Origin: Magnetaquiglobus sp039908105
GTDB taxonomy: Bacteria; Pseudomonadota; Magnetococcia; Magnetococcales; Magnetaquicoccaceae
Direction of reading: 5' to 3'
Assembly (NCBI GenBank): GCA_039908105.1
Contig: JAMOBI010000003.1
Coordinates: 28,115 to 92,114 of the forward strand
DNA length: 64,000 bases
The translations under genes were made by a program, and so were the position numbers. Positions 31,099-39,859 of the stretch are shown in pieces. Within the stretch, counting starts at the first letter, position 1. Each line of letters starts with the position of its first letter. The notes below the pieces were generated by a model that saw only the letters and a list, made by a program, of their open reading frames with translations, was not told the origin of the DNA and made no database searches.

Positions 31099-31824
31099 TC
31101 AATGCCCTGAATAGTCTTCCGGATCAAAGGGAGGCCGACGATTGACCAGCGCTTCGAGCATGAACAGTTCCTCGTCGGTATGATTGACCCCCGGCGCCTT
31201 GCGAATCGGGGAGTGCGCGGCCAGAATGCGCGCAGAGTGGTGATGCGCCTGATAGGATTCGGTGATCCGAGGGTCATCGTTCATGCGGATGTCGAGATGA
31301 CCGTAACAGAGACAGACATAATCCTGCTCCTCGGCCACTTCCAGATAGATCCCGGTACCGCGAATGCCGAGCGTGGCGGTCGGAATTTTCAGAGTACGAC
31401 CCCCGCTGCCGAATACCGACAACACCCGCCCGGAATAAAGGGTGAACCCTTTGGCCCTGGGATCCGCTGCCGTCTCGGCGGACGACTTCACGTCGGGTGA
31501 CAGCTCGCCGGGTGCCACGCTGGGCTCAGGCGTTGGGGTGGGCTGCCACGCCTCATGAAAACGCAGGCGGGTGTTCATTCCCAACAAGAAGGCATCCTCG
31601 CCCATCACCAGTACGGCACGCCCCCCGGAACCGGTCGAGACCTTATCCCCCGGCTTGACCAGGGCATCCTCACCCACCTGACGCTCGCCAATGCGCGTAT
31701 CGCTCCCCACGCGGCGCATACCTTGCCGAACCGGCAACCAGGCACAACCGCCCGGCACGAGCACCGTACCCAGCAGCAACCCCTGCAACAAAAAGAGCCG
31801 ACGCGTGGAGGCCAGACCGTCCAT
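31099..31824 (-). CDS. FecR-domain exported protein
   Basis: A 241-aa protein with an N-terminal export signal containing twin arginines (STRRLFLLQG, then a hydrophobic stretch ending VPGGC), so Tat export, possibly followed by lipidation, is possible. Residues about 50-180 form a FecR-like domain (GDKVSTGSGGRAVLVM, KIPTATLGIRGTG). FecR proteins without a FecA/FecI partner, as here, are often extracytoplasmic ligand- or surface-related proteins. It follows msrB by 9 nt on the same strand, so the two are probably co-transcribed. Confidence 0.72.
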   Translation of the reverse strand: MDGLASTRRLFLLQGLLLGTVLVPGGCAWLPVRQGMRRVGSDTRIGERQVGEDALVKPGDKVSTGSGGRAVLVMGEDAFLLGMNTRLRFHEAWQPTPTPEPSVAPGELSPDVKSSAETAADPRAKGFTLYSGRVLSVFGSGGRTLKIPTATLGIRGTGIYLEVAEEQDYVCLCYGHLDIRMNDDPRITESYQAHHHSARILAAHSPIRKAPGVNHTDEELFMLEALVNRRPPFDPEDYSGH

Positions 31825-31833
31825 GCGAATCGA

Positions 31834-32232
31834 TCACTCCCCCTCGGGGATGAAACGCAACGCCAGACCGTTGTTGCAGTAACGCCGGCCCGATGGCGAA
31901 CCGGGATCATCGAACCGGTGCCCCTGATGCCCGCCACAACGGGCGCAGTGGTATTCGGTGCGCGGCACGACGAGTTTCAAATCGGTCCTGGTCTCCAGAT
32001 GCCCGTCCAAGGCAGCCATGAAACTCGGCCAACCGGTCCCACTGTCGTACTTCATCGCCGAGGTGAAAAGCTCCAGTCCGCAGCCGGCGCAGACAAACCG
32101 TCCGACTCGCTTCTCCTCATTGAGCGGACTGGAAAACGGGCGTTCGGTCCCCTCGCAGCGCAGCACCTGAAAGTTGGCTGCCGGCAGTCGCTCCCGCCAC
32201 TCCTCGGAGCTTAAGTCGAGTTTCTCTTCCAC
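31834..32232 (-). CDS. msrB: Peptide-methionine (R)-S-oxide reductase
   Basis: MsrB repairs the R form of methionine sulfoxide. The 132-aa cytoplasmic protein starts with GTG behind a GGGG-rich ribosome-binding site. Zinc cysteines are present at 48/51 and 96/99, the GTGWPSF substrate motif at 65-71, and the catalytic Cys119 in GRRYCNNGLALRF (usual RYCINS-type motif with a small change). It is upstream of the FecR-like gene by 9 nt. Confidence 0.93.
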   Translation of the reverse strand: MEEKLDLSSEEWRERLPAANFQVLRCEGTERPFSSPLNEEKRVGRFVCAGCGLELFTSAMKYDSGTGWPSFMAALDGHLETRTDLKLVVPRTEYHCARCGGHQGHRFDDPGSPSGRRYCNNGLALRFIPEGE

Positions 32233-32312
32233 CCCAACACCCCTGCAGTATTATTCAACCGGTCAACTATAAATACTCAAAAAAAATTTAATTATCCATC
32301 AAAACGTACAAA

Positions 32313-32352
32313 GCGGGATCAACATAGCCCGGTATGAGAATGTCGATCCCGC
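32313..32352 (-). terminator. Putative terminator of the cold-shock gene
   Basis: Inverted repeat GCGGGATCAACA/TGTCGATCCCGC (12 bp, one mismatch, 16-nt loop) 30 nt past the stop of the cold-shock gene, followed on the minus strand by TTTGTACGTTTTG. The T tract is weak, so moderate confidence. Confidence 0.45.
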
Positions 32353-32381
32353 GAGGATTGTCCGTTCTTGATAACGGGTCG

Positions 32382-32594
32382 TTACAGGGTTACGACGTTT
32401 TCCGCCTTGGGACCCTTGTCACCCGCGACCACGTTGAATTCCACTTTCTGCCCTTCGGCCAGAGTGCGGAATCCGGAGCCGGAAATGGCGCTGAAATGGA
32501 CGAAGATGTCCCCTTTGCCACCAGCCCGCTCAATAAAACCAAAACCTTTGCCCTCGTTGAACCATTTGACGGTTCCAGTCTCACGATCTGCCAT
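32382..32594 (-). CDS. Cold-shock domain protein, CspA family
   Basis: A 70-aa single OB-fold protein with both RNA-binding motifs, RNP1 (KGFGFI) and RNP2 (DIFVHF), and the TGTVKWFN start. These proteins bind single-stranded nucleic acid and act as RNA chaperones. The leader from the proposed promoter is about 94 nt. Which Csp paralogue it is cannot be told from this sequence alone. Confidence 0.93.
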   Translation of the reverse strand: MADRETGTVKWFNEGKGFGFIERAGGKGDIFVHFSAISGSGFRTLAEGQKVEFNVVAGDKGPKAENVVTL

Positions 32595-32694
32595 GTTACT
32601 CTCACTTAACCCCTGATGAATTGCTGAACCTATTGGCAGAACGCCCTACAGCATACAATATCCGACTGTGCTCTCGATACGACTGCCGACTTAT

Positions 32695-32723
32695 TTTATA
32701 GCATATATCACAATTCCGGCCAA
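32695..32723 (-). promoter_or_regulatory. Sigma-70-like promoter of the cold-shock gene
   Basis: On the minus strand TTGGCC, 17-nt spacer, TATAAA (extended to TATAAAAT). The predicted start lies about 94 nt before the csp ATG, and a long leader is usual for csp genes. Confidence 0.5.
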
Positions 32724-32877
32724 AGGCAAATGATTTTTTTGCACCCCTCTTGTTCAACCTTGAGCAAACGATCTTTCACGCACCTTTTCAAGGATAAAAT
32801 CCAGCTGAAAGCCAATGCGCGTATCGGCATCCCTGTTCCGCCCCACGCCGGTGAAATACTCGCTCACGCATGACGAA

Positions 32878-33177
32878 TCACCCACAAAATGGCATCATCC
32901 GGCAGGATGCGTTTGTTGCCGGATACCCGATCCGCCCGGTTTTCAACAACGCAACCACCCGCCTTTTCGCCTCGCTTTCGTTCAACCCGGAGACCCGACT
33001 CAACCAGGCCATATGAAACTGGAACAGATCCAGCAGAAATTCAGGCGTCAATCCCATCGGCAATTCGGTTTCGAGCGCGGGATTCCCCTCGTCACGCGCC
33101 ACCAGGGGCCATCTCCCCCGCACGCCCGACCACCCCTCGGACGGCACGATATAAGAGTTGCCTTGAATCGTTTCCAT
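32878..33177 (-). CDS. Hypothetical protein
   Basis: A 99-aa product from an ATG preceded by GGGGGAG (a GTG four codons upstream would contain the ribosome-binding site). No recognised domain. The middle part (LTPEFLLDLFQFHMAWLSRVSGLNESEAKRRVVALLKTG) looks helical; the C-terminus has two cysteines. No close gene partners. Coding status is supported by the ribosome-binding site only. Confidence 0.45.
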   Translation of the reverse strand: METIQGNSYIVPSEGWSGVRGRWPLVARDEGNPALETELPMGLTPEFLLDLFQFHMAWLSRVSGLNESEAKRRVVALLKTGRIGYPATNASCRMMPFCG

Positions 33178-33289
33178 GCGCTCCCCCACACTTCACGAAA
33201 TAAATCTCCGAATGCGGTCGTCTGTCCACAGACAAAAAACACTCCTCACCTACGTGCATCCATCATTCTTGCGTTGCAGCATAAGACCA

Positions 33290-33560
33290 TGCCGATTGTC
33301 TGGTCAATACATTTTCTTACATTCGATAATTTATTTTCTTTGTTGATAAGTGTACAATTTTTGATAATAAATATAATAATACTGCAACTGATAATGTTCA
33401 AAATTTAATGAAAAATTCTTTAATACAAGAATCGATCGGTCAAGAAAACAACACCAACAACAAAAAAATCTGGAAAAACAAGCTTCGCCACCCCCCAACT
33501 CGTCATATCGACAAACGCTGATCAATATCAAAAATATCAATCCAAATCATTACAATAACA
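33290..33560. other. AT-rich non-coding island
   Basis: A stretch with far lower GC than its surroundings, full of TAAT, TTTGATAATAAATATAATAAT and AAAATTTAATGAAAAATTC. It lies between divergent genes (hypothetical gene to the left, CMD-Rieske gene to the right). No convincing ORF. It could hold promoters, or be a binding zone for nucleoid proteins, or foreign DNA. The rest of the 33178-33757 gap is ordinary in composition and empty. Confidence 0.6.
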
Positions 33561-33757
33561 AATTCATGTCAACAAAACCGCGCACCATCGCCCCACACCC
33601 TTCCGACACGCTTTGTGCGCACGGATGGCCCAAGAACCCCTCAACAGCCGAGCATGTGCGTTGACCCGCACCTGCCATCCGCGTTAATCTGAATATCGAT
33701 ATCACCTCTGGATCGACCGTATCCCCCCGAACATCACCGCACGAAGGATCACACATC

Positions 33758-34387
33758 ATGTCCAAAGCCCTCACCTATCTGGCCAAGACTCGCCCCGACG
33801 CCGCCACCCATCTGTTGGGTTTCTACAAACACAGCGTCCAGGCCCTGGACGAAAAGACCCGCCACCTGATCCAGATCGTCACCAAAGTGACGGTCGGCAC
33901 GGAACGCGGCCTGCGCCAATACGCCCCCAAGGCGCTCAAGGCCGGCGCCAGCCGCGAGGAGATCCTGGATGCCGTCCTGATGGCCTTCCCGGCTGCCGGC
34001 CTCAACAAGGTGCTCGACGCCATCGACATCATGCGTGAAATGGATCTGCTGCCCGAAATCCCGGATGAAATCCCCACCGTTCCCAACGACAAACGGCTCG
34101 GCCCGGTGGAGGGTTTCCCCCTGCGCCGCATGCACGCCCTGCAACAGGCGGGCGCAAACATGATCGTGTTTCGTACCAGCGAGGATCAGGCGATCGTCTA
34201 TTCCGCCCGCTGTCCGCACTCCAAGGCCAATCTCTGCAAAGGCACCGATCATGGTGACAAGGTGGAGTGTCGCGTACACAACTGGACCTTTGACCTGGAG
34301 TCCGGCAACTGCCTGCAGCCAGCCGGCAGCCCCGGACTGGAGGTGATCCCCTCGGTGGTGCGCGACGGCCAACTGCTGCTGCTTTAA
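33758..34387 (+). CDS. CMD (AhpD-like)-Rieske fusion protein
   Basis: A 209-aa soluble protein. Residues about 20-100 resemble a carboxymuconolactone-decarboxylase/AhpD fold helix bundle (LDEKTRHLIQIVTKVTVGTERGLRQYAPKALKAGASREEILDAVLMAFPAAG), but the CxxC redox motif of AhpD is absent. Residues about 125-205 form a Rieske [2Fe-2S] domain with ligands Cys152, His154, Cys171 and His174. With no oxygenase subunit near, it may be a stand-alone ferredoxin-type electron carrier. It lies directly upstream of the mntA-hepT pair. Confidence 0.75.
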   Translation: MSKALTYLAKTRPDAATHLLGFYKHSVQALDEKTRHLIQIVTKVTVGTERGLRQYAPKALKAGASREEILDAVLMAFPAAGLNKVLDAIDIMREMDLLPEIPDEIPTVPNDKRLGPVEGFPLRRMHALQQAGANMIVFRTSEDQAIVYSARCPHSKANLCKGTDHGDKVECRVHNWTFDLESGNCLQPAGSPGLEVIPSVVRDGQLLLL

Positions 34388-34413
34388 TCACCCGGATCGC
34401 TCCACACCCGCGC

Positions 34414-34812
34414 ATGGATACCGCTCCCCTGGTCACGCGACTGTGCGATCGCCTGCCGAATCTCCTGGCGATCTATGCCTTTGGCAGCCGCGTGACCGGC
34501 GGGGCCACCCCGGAGAGCGATCTCGACCTGGCGGTGCTGGTCGAGGGCAGGGCCGATCCGCTCGTCTTATGGAGAACCGCCAGCGAACTGGAGTCCCTGG
34601 CCGGCTGCGTCGTGGATCTGGTCGATCTGCGCGCGGTCCCGACCACTCTGCAATACCGGATCATCACCACCGGGGAGAGGCTCTGGACCCGGGATGCGAC
34701 CCGCACCGGGCTGTTCGCCTGTTACGTCTTAAGCGCCAAAACCGAACTCGACGAGGTACGCGCCCCACTTTTAGAACGCATCGCGCAGGAGGGGCGGATC
34801 CATGCAGGATGA
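34414..34812 (+). CDS. mntA: MntA-type nucleotidyltransferase antitoxin
   Basis: A 132-aa minimal nucleotidyltransferase with G24-S25-R26 and the D36-x-D38 pair (GSRVTGG..ESDLDLAVL), and a third acidic residue near 68. In known MntA-HepT modules the antitoxin AMPylates the toxin's tyrosine. It overlaps hepT by 11 nt, the usual arrangement. The start is an ATG just after the Rieske gene (26 nt), so it may share that transcript. Confidence 0.88.
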   Translation: MDTAPLVTRLCDRLPNLLAIYAFGSRVTGGATPESDLDLAVLVEGRADPLVLWRTASELESLAGCVVDLVDLRAVPTTLQYRIITTGERLWTRDATRTGLFACYVLSAKTELDEVRAPLLERIAQEGRIHAG

Positions 34813-35230
34813 TGTACTCTTGAACAAGACGGCCACCATTGAACGGTGCGTGGCCCGAACCAGAGAGGAGTTCACCAAGGATCCGGCAACCTTTCCGGAG
34901 GATTTCACCCGTCAGGATGCGGCCATCCTCAACATCCAACGCGCCTGCCAGGCAGCGCTCGACATGGGGCAGCACCTGATCCGGCGGGATCGACTCGGCA
35001 TCCCGCAAGGTTCCAAAGACGTGTTCGATCTGCTGGTGCGCGCCCGGCGCATCCCGGCCTCCCTGGGTACGACGATGCGGGATATGGTTGGGTTTCGCAA
35101 CATCGCGGTACACGATTACCAGGCCATGCAACTGCCGATTCTCATGGCGATCATCACCCAACATCTGGATGATCTGCCGAAATTCGCCCACACGCTCCTG
35201 CAACACGACTTTGCCACACCAACGGTATGA
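34802..35230 (+). CDS. hepT: HepT toxin (HEPN RNase family)
   Basis: A 142-aa helical HEPN protein with the RNase motif R99-x4-H104-x-Y106 (RNIAVHDY). Tyr106 is the expected AMPylation site. Length and overlap with the nucleotidyltransferase gene make a complete type VII toxin-antitoxin pair. A strong terminator follows 25 nt later. Confidence 0.9.
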   Translation: MQDDVLLNKTATIERCVARTREEFTKDPATFPEDFTRQDAAILNIQRACQAALDMGQHLIRRDRLGIPQGSKDVFDLLVRARRIPASLGTTMRDMVGFRNIAVHDYQAMQLPILMAIITQHLDDLPKFAHTLLQHDFATPTV

Positions 35231-35254
35231 CCATCCTGTCACCTCACCCGTCCC

Positions 35255-35285
35255 AAGGTTGACGATCAACCTGGCACACTTTTTT
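35255..35285 (+). terminator. Rho-independent terminator after hepT
   Basis: Stem AGGTTGA/TCAACCT with CGA loop, followed within 8 nt by T6. It ends the mntA-hepT unit before the large TPR-like gene. Confidence 0.7.
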
Positions 35286-35385
35286 CATTATAACCCCCAC
35301 CCTATTCTTAAACAAAACGTGCGCGCGCCACACCTGCGTCCACGCTTTTTTTTCAAACCCCATCGGGCAAGCCGAATCGAACACC

Positions 35386-37830
35386 ATGGCCACCTTCCCG
35401 CTCCCGCCGTCCGCACCCCGCCCGGATGCCGATCCTGCCACGCAGGTCGCGCGTCCCCTGTCGAAAAAAACCTTGAGCAAGCGTGCCCGCGCCACTCACG
35501 ATCCGCGCGCCAGCCGTGCGGAGAGCGGCATTTCCACGCTCAACCGGGCGCGTGAACTGGCGGACAAGGGGCTGTTCAAGGAGGCGGTACTGCTTTGGGA
35601 ACGGGCCATGCGACTCGGGGATGTCACGCCGCTGCATCCATCCACCCCGCTGGTGTGGATGATCAATGCCGGTCAGTATCTCAAGGGGGTGCGTTTCTTT
35701 ACCACCCACGAGGCGATTCTGCATTATGATCACCCGGCGCTCTGGTCCTTGACGCGCGAGCTGTTCGCCGTGGTCTGTCTGACCCGTGATGACGCCATCC
35801 GACAACCACCCCCCCTGGACGCATACCCTTGGAATCAGGCCACAACCCTGCATGCGGCCATGCGTGCCCTGATGCGCGGCGAGACCCTTTCGGTCCAAAC
35901 ACTGTTGACCGGACTGGATGCGGATTCGCCGTTTCTGGCCTGCCGGCGGATTCTTGAGAGCCTGATGGCACCCTCCCACGAACCGGAGCGAATCCTGGCG
36001 CTGCTGGAGGAGATTCAGGAGTCCTCCCCCTTTGCACCACTGGCCCACCTGGCGCGTGCCCGGGCCCTGCCGACCCGGGAGCGGATCACCACCCTGCTTG
36101 CCCTGCCGCGCGAGGAGCAGGCCCAGGCGGCGCGTCTGTGCAGCGCCCCGGAGTGGTGGATCAAACTGATGGCCAAACTGGAGAGGAGTCGCGAACCGGG
36201 TCGCCTGGCCGCGCTCATCATCTCCCAGGCCGAAATCCTGCCGCGTGCCGTGGCACGCGCCACCTTGATCGACCTGCTCCCGGACTGTCCGGAAGAGCGC
36301 ATCCCTTTTGAGAAGCGGTTCGGCCCTTTGCAGGAGATCGAACGCGAGCGGATCTTCGCGCTGCATCACGAACGGCATGGTGCGCCCTCCAAGGCGTGCT
36401 CCTATTGGCGCAAATGCATCTCCCTGCTCGAATCCGCCCCGGAAAACGTCGAACGGCAACTGTCGATTGCCCTGATCTACCGGCACATGGCCCAACTGGA
36501 GCAGCGCGAGCCCCATCCCGACACCGCACGCATCCTGCAATGGCAGGAATTGAGCCTGAAGTATGACCCGGATGACAAACCCTGCTGGCTGGAACTGCTG
36601 GAAGCACGCAACCGCCTGGGACGTGACCGGCTGAATTTTCACCGCCTGGCCGACAAGGCCGCCAGGCGATTTCCCGAGGATGAGACGATCCTGACCTTTG
36701 CCATGCACGCGGCCATGGAAAAGGGGAGCTTCAAGAAGGCATCGGGGGTCGGACGCCGCATCCAGAAGCTCAATCCCGGCCACGACGGCATTGAGTCCGA
36801 ACGGTTAAGCGCCCATTTGCAGCATGCCCGCAAGCGCATCCTGGATGGACATTTCGCCGTGGCCAGGCGCGAGTTGTTCCGGGCGGAACGACTGCGTGCC
36901 GAGGGATCTCAACCGGTTGGCATCCTGGCGGCCATGCTGGAGTTTCTGGCGGGCGACCCGCAGCGCGGTGAGGAGATCCTGGAGGAGGGACGACGCAACG
37001 CGACCCAAAAGAGCGTGCATGCGGTCAAGGCCTTTCTGGAGGCGTGTGCGCTGCGTCTCCCGCCCCTGATGCTGGACGGCTTCCGCCGCGATCTGATCCG
37101 CTGCGACGCGCAGCCGCCGGATCGCACGGAACTGGTGATCATTGCCGGGATCATCACCCACGCCCATGAAACCCAGCCGGATGCTGCCATCGAGGCCATG
37201 GCGCTCCTGGCCGGACAGTTGCGCGCCGGAACCGGGCTTTCGTTCGATGCCAAGGAGCTGCTCTTGATCTGCGAGGCGCTGGCGATCACACAGCGTCATG
37301 CGCTCTTGATCCAATACGGACGAATCGGCGAAAAACAGTGGCCTGGTGAGCCGATGTTCACCTGTTACCGGGCGTGCGGAGCGTGCGAAAACCAGCCCTG
37401 GCGACTGACGGATCACGACTTTCAGCGGTTGCTGACTTATGAAGAGGATCTCAAGCCGATCAATCCGGCTGCCGCAGCCAGGATCCGTGCGCTCCTCTCG
37501 ATCCCGGCATCGCGTCTGCCTGCGGATCCGTTACGGGGAGTTCCCCTTTCACCCGCGCGCATTCCGAAACCGCTGGAGCACAAACTGCTGCGTGAACTGC
37601 GGACGCGACTGCAAGACGAACTGCGTGATCACACCGATCCTGCGACCCTGCGCATCTTGCGTGACCGGCTGTTGGAGACCCTGGCCCCCACGGAGTTCGG
37701 TCAACGGGGGCCGGCAGTGCTGGGATACCTGTTGGACCGGGCACTCAAACTCAAACCACGACACCGCGAGGGGACGGCAACTCCGCAGACCACCCCGCGC
37801 CAACTGGAGATGGAGTTGCTCATCGAATGA
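35386..37830 (+). CDS. Large TPR-like protein of unknown function
   Basis: An 814-aa, mostly helical protein. The N-terminal 50 residues are Pro/Ala/Arg-rich and probably disordered; several segments have TPR character (ARELADKGLFKEAVLLWERAMRLG near 55-80 and a similar LDGHFAVARRELFRAERLRAEG near 485). The remainder is Leu/Arg/Glu-rich with no catalytic motif I recognise. There is no signal peptide or membrane segment, so it is cytoplasmic. Its stop overlaps the next small gene by 4 nt, suggesting a two-gene unit. Function not known. Confidence 0.7.
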   Translation: MATFPLPPSAPRPDADPATQVARPLSKKTLSKRARATHDPRASRAESGISTLNRARELADKGLFKEAVLLWERAMRLGDVTPLHPSTPLVWMINAGQYLKGVRFFTTHEAILHYDHPALWSLTRELFAVVCLTRDDAIRQPPPLDAYPWNQATTLHAAMRALMRGETLSVQTLLTGLDADSPFLACRRILESLMAPSHEPERILALLEEIQESSPFAPLAHLARARALPTRERITTLLALPREEQAQAARLCSAPEWWIKLMAKLERSREPGRLAALIISQAEILPRAVARATLIDLLPDCPEERIPFEKRFGPLQEIERERIFALHHERHGAPSKACSYWRKCISLLESAPENVERQLSIALIYRHMAQLEQREPHPDTARILQWQELSLKYDPDDKPCWLELLEARNRLGRDRLNFHRLADKAARRFPEDETILTFAMHAAMEKGSFKKASGVGRRIQKLNPGHDGIESERLSAHLQHARKRILDGHFAVARRELFRAERLRAEGSQPVGILAAMLEFLAGDPQRGEEILEEGRRNATQKSVHAVKAFLEACALRLPPLMLDGFRRDLIRCDAQPPDRTELVIIAGIITHAHETQPDAAIEAMALLAGQLRAGTGLSFDAKELLLICEALAITQRHALLIQYGRIGEKQWPGEPMFTCYRACGACENQPWRLTDHDFQRLLTYEEDLKPINPAAAARIRALLSIPASRLPADPLRGVPLSPARIPKPLEHKLLRELRTRLQDELRDHTDPATLRILRDRLLETLAPTEFGQRGPAVLGYLLDRALKLKPRHREGTATPQTTPRQLEMELLIE

Positions 37831-38039
37831 ACACCCGCCCATCCGCCTCCGAGACGACCGATCCCTTGCAAGCCGAACGGAAACGGTTGGCTCGACAGCT
37901 CTTTGAGTGCTCGCCGGTGGATCTGGCCACCCTGCTTGATCATGGCCACTGGGGAGCGGGGTTGCCACGTCCAACCCCGGATGAGCTGTTGACCCCGCTG
38001 GCAAACGGTCTGAAACGGTTCCGCCTCTCCTGCTGGTGA
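37827..38039 (+). CDS. Small hypothetical protein coupled to the TPR-like gene
   Basis: A 70-aa product beginning in an ATGA overlap with the 814-aa protein gene. No known domain. The sequence has a helical part (QAERKRLARQLFECSPVDLATLLD) and a Gly/Pro-rich turn. The overlap is the main reason to believe it is real, and suggests that it works with the upstream protein. The following gap (38040-38562) holds MITE copy B. Confidence 0.55.
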   Translation: MNTRPSASETTDPLQAERKRLARQLFECSPVDLATLLDHGHWGAGLPRPTPDELLTPLANGLKRFRLSCW

Positions 38040-38295
38040 CCGGACCCCGACCGGTTTTCGTGGTCACCACGGTTGCAATCGGCATTCAACCAATGGGGTA
38101 GGTGATCTCCTGCCGGCACTCCGATTCCACCGGATTCTGACATCTTGTCCGTTGACGCCGCTGGCGATAAAAAGTATTACGAGTCTCTATGAAGTGGCTG
38201 TTTGGTGCTTCCATCCATGAAATCAGCCAACGTGTTTGGATTGAATCCATTCAAACCAGACTTCCCGATTGCAGGACAATTGGGCGGGCCATCAT

Positions 38296-38458
38296 CCCAG
38301 ATTCGGCAGTTGCGAGTGATTGCATGTGCTAACATATTGGTTCATATGGTGAATTGTAAGAAACCGAATTTGCCTTATTGGTCATGAGGCTTTCTTCCGA
38401 TTTGCCAGATGGATCAAGAGGTTGTCACAGGTGATCGCCCGCAACTGCCGGATCCGGG
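38296..38458 (-). repeat. MITE-like element, copy B
   Basis: About 163 bp, inverted relative to copies A and C. Left end CCAGATTCGGCAGTTGCGAGTGATTGC; right end CAGGTGATCGCCCGCAACTGCCGGATCC. The body carries CTAACATATTGGTTCATATGGTGAATTG. It ends about 105 nt before the ccmI-like start and, with copy C, brackets that gene. Confidence 0.85.
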
Positions 38459-38562
38459 ATCATAGTCAGGACCGGCTGTCCGGCGATGATCAAACAACCC
38501 CTTTGGAACGATCAATCACCCGGTGCGTCTCGACATTCAAAGTTGAGCCCATCTGGAATCCG

Positions 38563-39477
38563 ATGTACGATCACACCTATCCATTTTTTTTCGAATTCGG
38601 ATCACCGCCCGTGATGAGTTGGATCTGGAGCCTGCCCGCCATTCTGTTGATCGTCCTGATCGGCGTTTTTTATCCGTTGTTCACCCGTCGCGGCCATGCC
38701 CCGCTGCCGGTCGGACTGGAAGGGGATCCGCGCGAGGAGTTTTTGGCCCGCCGTGACAGCCTGCTGGTACAGCTCAAGGAGTTGGAACTTGATAAACGCA
38801 GCGATCCGGAACAGGCCACCACGCGCGTTTCGCTGGAGCAGGAGTTGGCCGGGGTTCTCACCCGGCTCGATGCATTGACCGCGCAACGTGTGCCGGTATC
38901 CGCTGCACAGACGCTCAAGAAAAATTCGCTCAACATGGCCATGGGAGTCGCGGCCATGCTCTCAACGGCCTTTGTGGCCAGTCTGCTCTATCTGTGGCTG
39001 GGTACGCCGCAGCCGATCACGCCGGCCCAACAGCATCCGGCGACCTCGCCCGATATCCTGCGCATGGTCGAACAGGCGGCCAATCGGCTGCAATCCACCC
39101 CGGATGATATCCCCGGCTGGTTGCGACTGGCACGCTCCTACGTGGCGTTGAACCGGCCTGTTGAGGCCATGGCGGCCTATCGGCACATCCTCTCGCGTCA
39201 GCCCGAGGAGGATGACGCAATCATCTCTTTGAGCGAGCTGGAGCTGCAGAGTCAGGATGGCGCCCTGCAGGCGGAAGGCGAAAAGCGTCTGGAGGCGCTG
39301 CTCAAGCGTCATCCCGATCATCCGGATGCGCTTTGGTTTTTGGGCTTGCAGGCAGCGCGTCATGGGGACAAACCCAAGGCACTCGCGTTGCTGCAACGTC
39401 TCAAATCGTTGCTGCCAGCCGGATCCTCGGCGACCCCGACCGTTGACCAGGCCATTGCGCAGATCGGCAAGCCGTGA
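38563..39477 (+). CDS. CcmI/CycH-like TPR membrane protein
   Basis: A 304-aa protein with an N-terminal hydrophobic segment (SWIWSLPAILLIVLIGVFY), a cytoplasmic coiled region (EFLARRDSLLVQLKELELDK), a second hydrophobic segment (about 130-150, MAMGVAAMLSTAFVASLLYLWL) and C-terminal TPR repeats. This topology and sequence match CcmI, the apocytochrome chaperone of cytochrome c maturation, although no other ccm gene is seen here. The start could also be the ATG at 38614. It is bracketed by two inverted MITE-like copies. Confidence 0.7.
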   Translation: MYDHTYPFFFEFGSPPVMSWIWSLPAILLIVLIGVFYPLFTRRGHAPLPVGLEGDPREEFLARRDSLLVQLKELELDKRSDPEQATTRVSLEQELAGVLTRLDALTAQRVPVSAAQTLKKNSLNMAMGVAAMLSTAFVASLLYLWLGTPQPITPAQQHPATSPDILRMVEQAANRLQSTPDDIPGWLRLARSYVALNRPVEAMAAYRHILSRQPEEDDAIISLSELELQSQDGALQAEGEKRLEALLKRHPDHPDALWFLGLQAARHGDKPKALALLQRLKSLLPAGSSATPTVDQAIAQIGKP

Positions 39478-39656
39478 TGGGACACTATTGGACGCCATGA
39501 ACAAGCGCTATTGAAGAAAACGAAGAGTTGCGGCGTGTTGCCAGGAATCCTGGTGCGCGGGCGCTCAATCGGTTATCATGAGGAAATGCGCCAAGAATCG
39601 AGACCTGCCGTCGACTTGGACGCGGGATGAGTCCGATGACGGACGCGCCGCCATCT

Positions 39657-39828
39657 TCAACCCGGATCCGGCAGTTGCGGGCGATCACCTGTAACAACTT
39701 ATTGATCCATCTGGTAAATCGGAAGAAAGCCTCGTTGCCGATCAGGCAATTTCGGTTTTTTTCAATTCACCATATGAACCAATATGTTAGCATATGCGAT
39801 CACCCGCAACTGCCGAATCTTAAGTTCA
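39657..39828 (+). repeat. MITE-like element, copy C
   Basis: About 170 bp, same orientation as copy A. Left end CGGATCCGGCAGTTGCGGGCGATCACCTG; right end GCGATCACCCGCAACTGCCGAATC. It ends about 30 nt before the tatA ATG, so it may supply or interrupt that promoter. The rest of the 39478-39656 spacer shows nothing. Confidence 0.85.
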
Positions 39829-39859
39829 ACCTTTCAGACTGACCAAGGAGTGCCACTTC

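Noticed and set aside
33331..33540. 69-codon minus-strand frame in the AT-rich island
   Set aside because: Tyr/Phe/Leu-rich product expected from AT-rich DNA; no ribosome-binding site.
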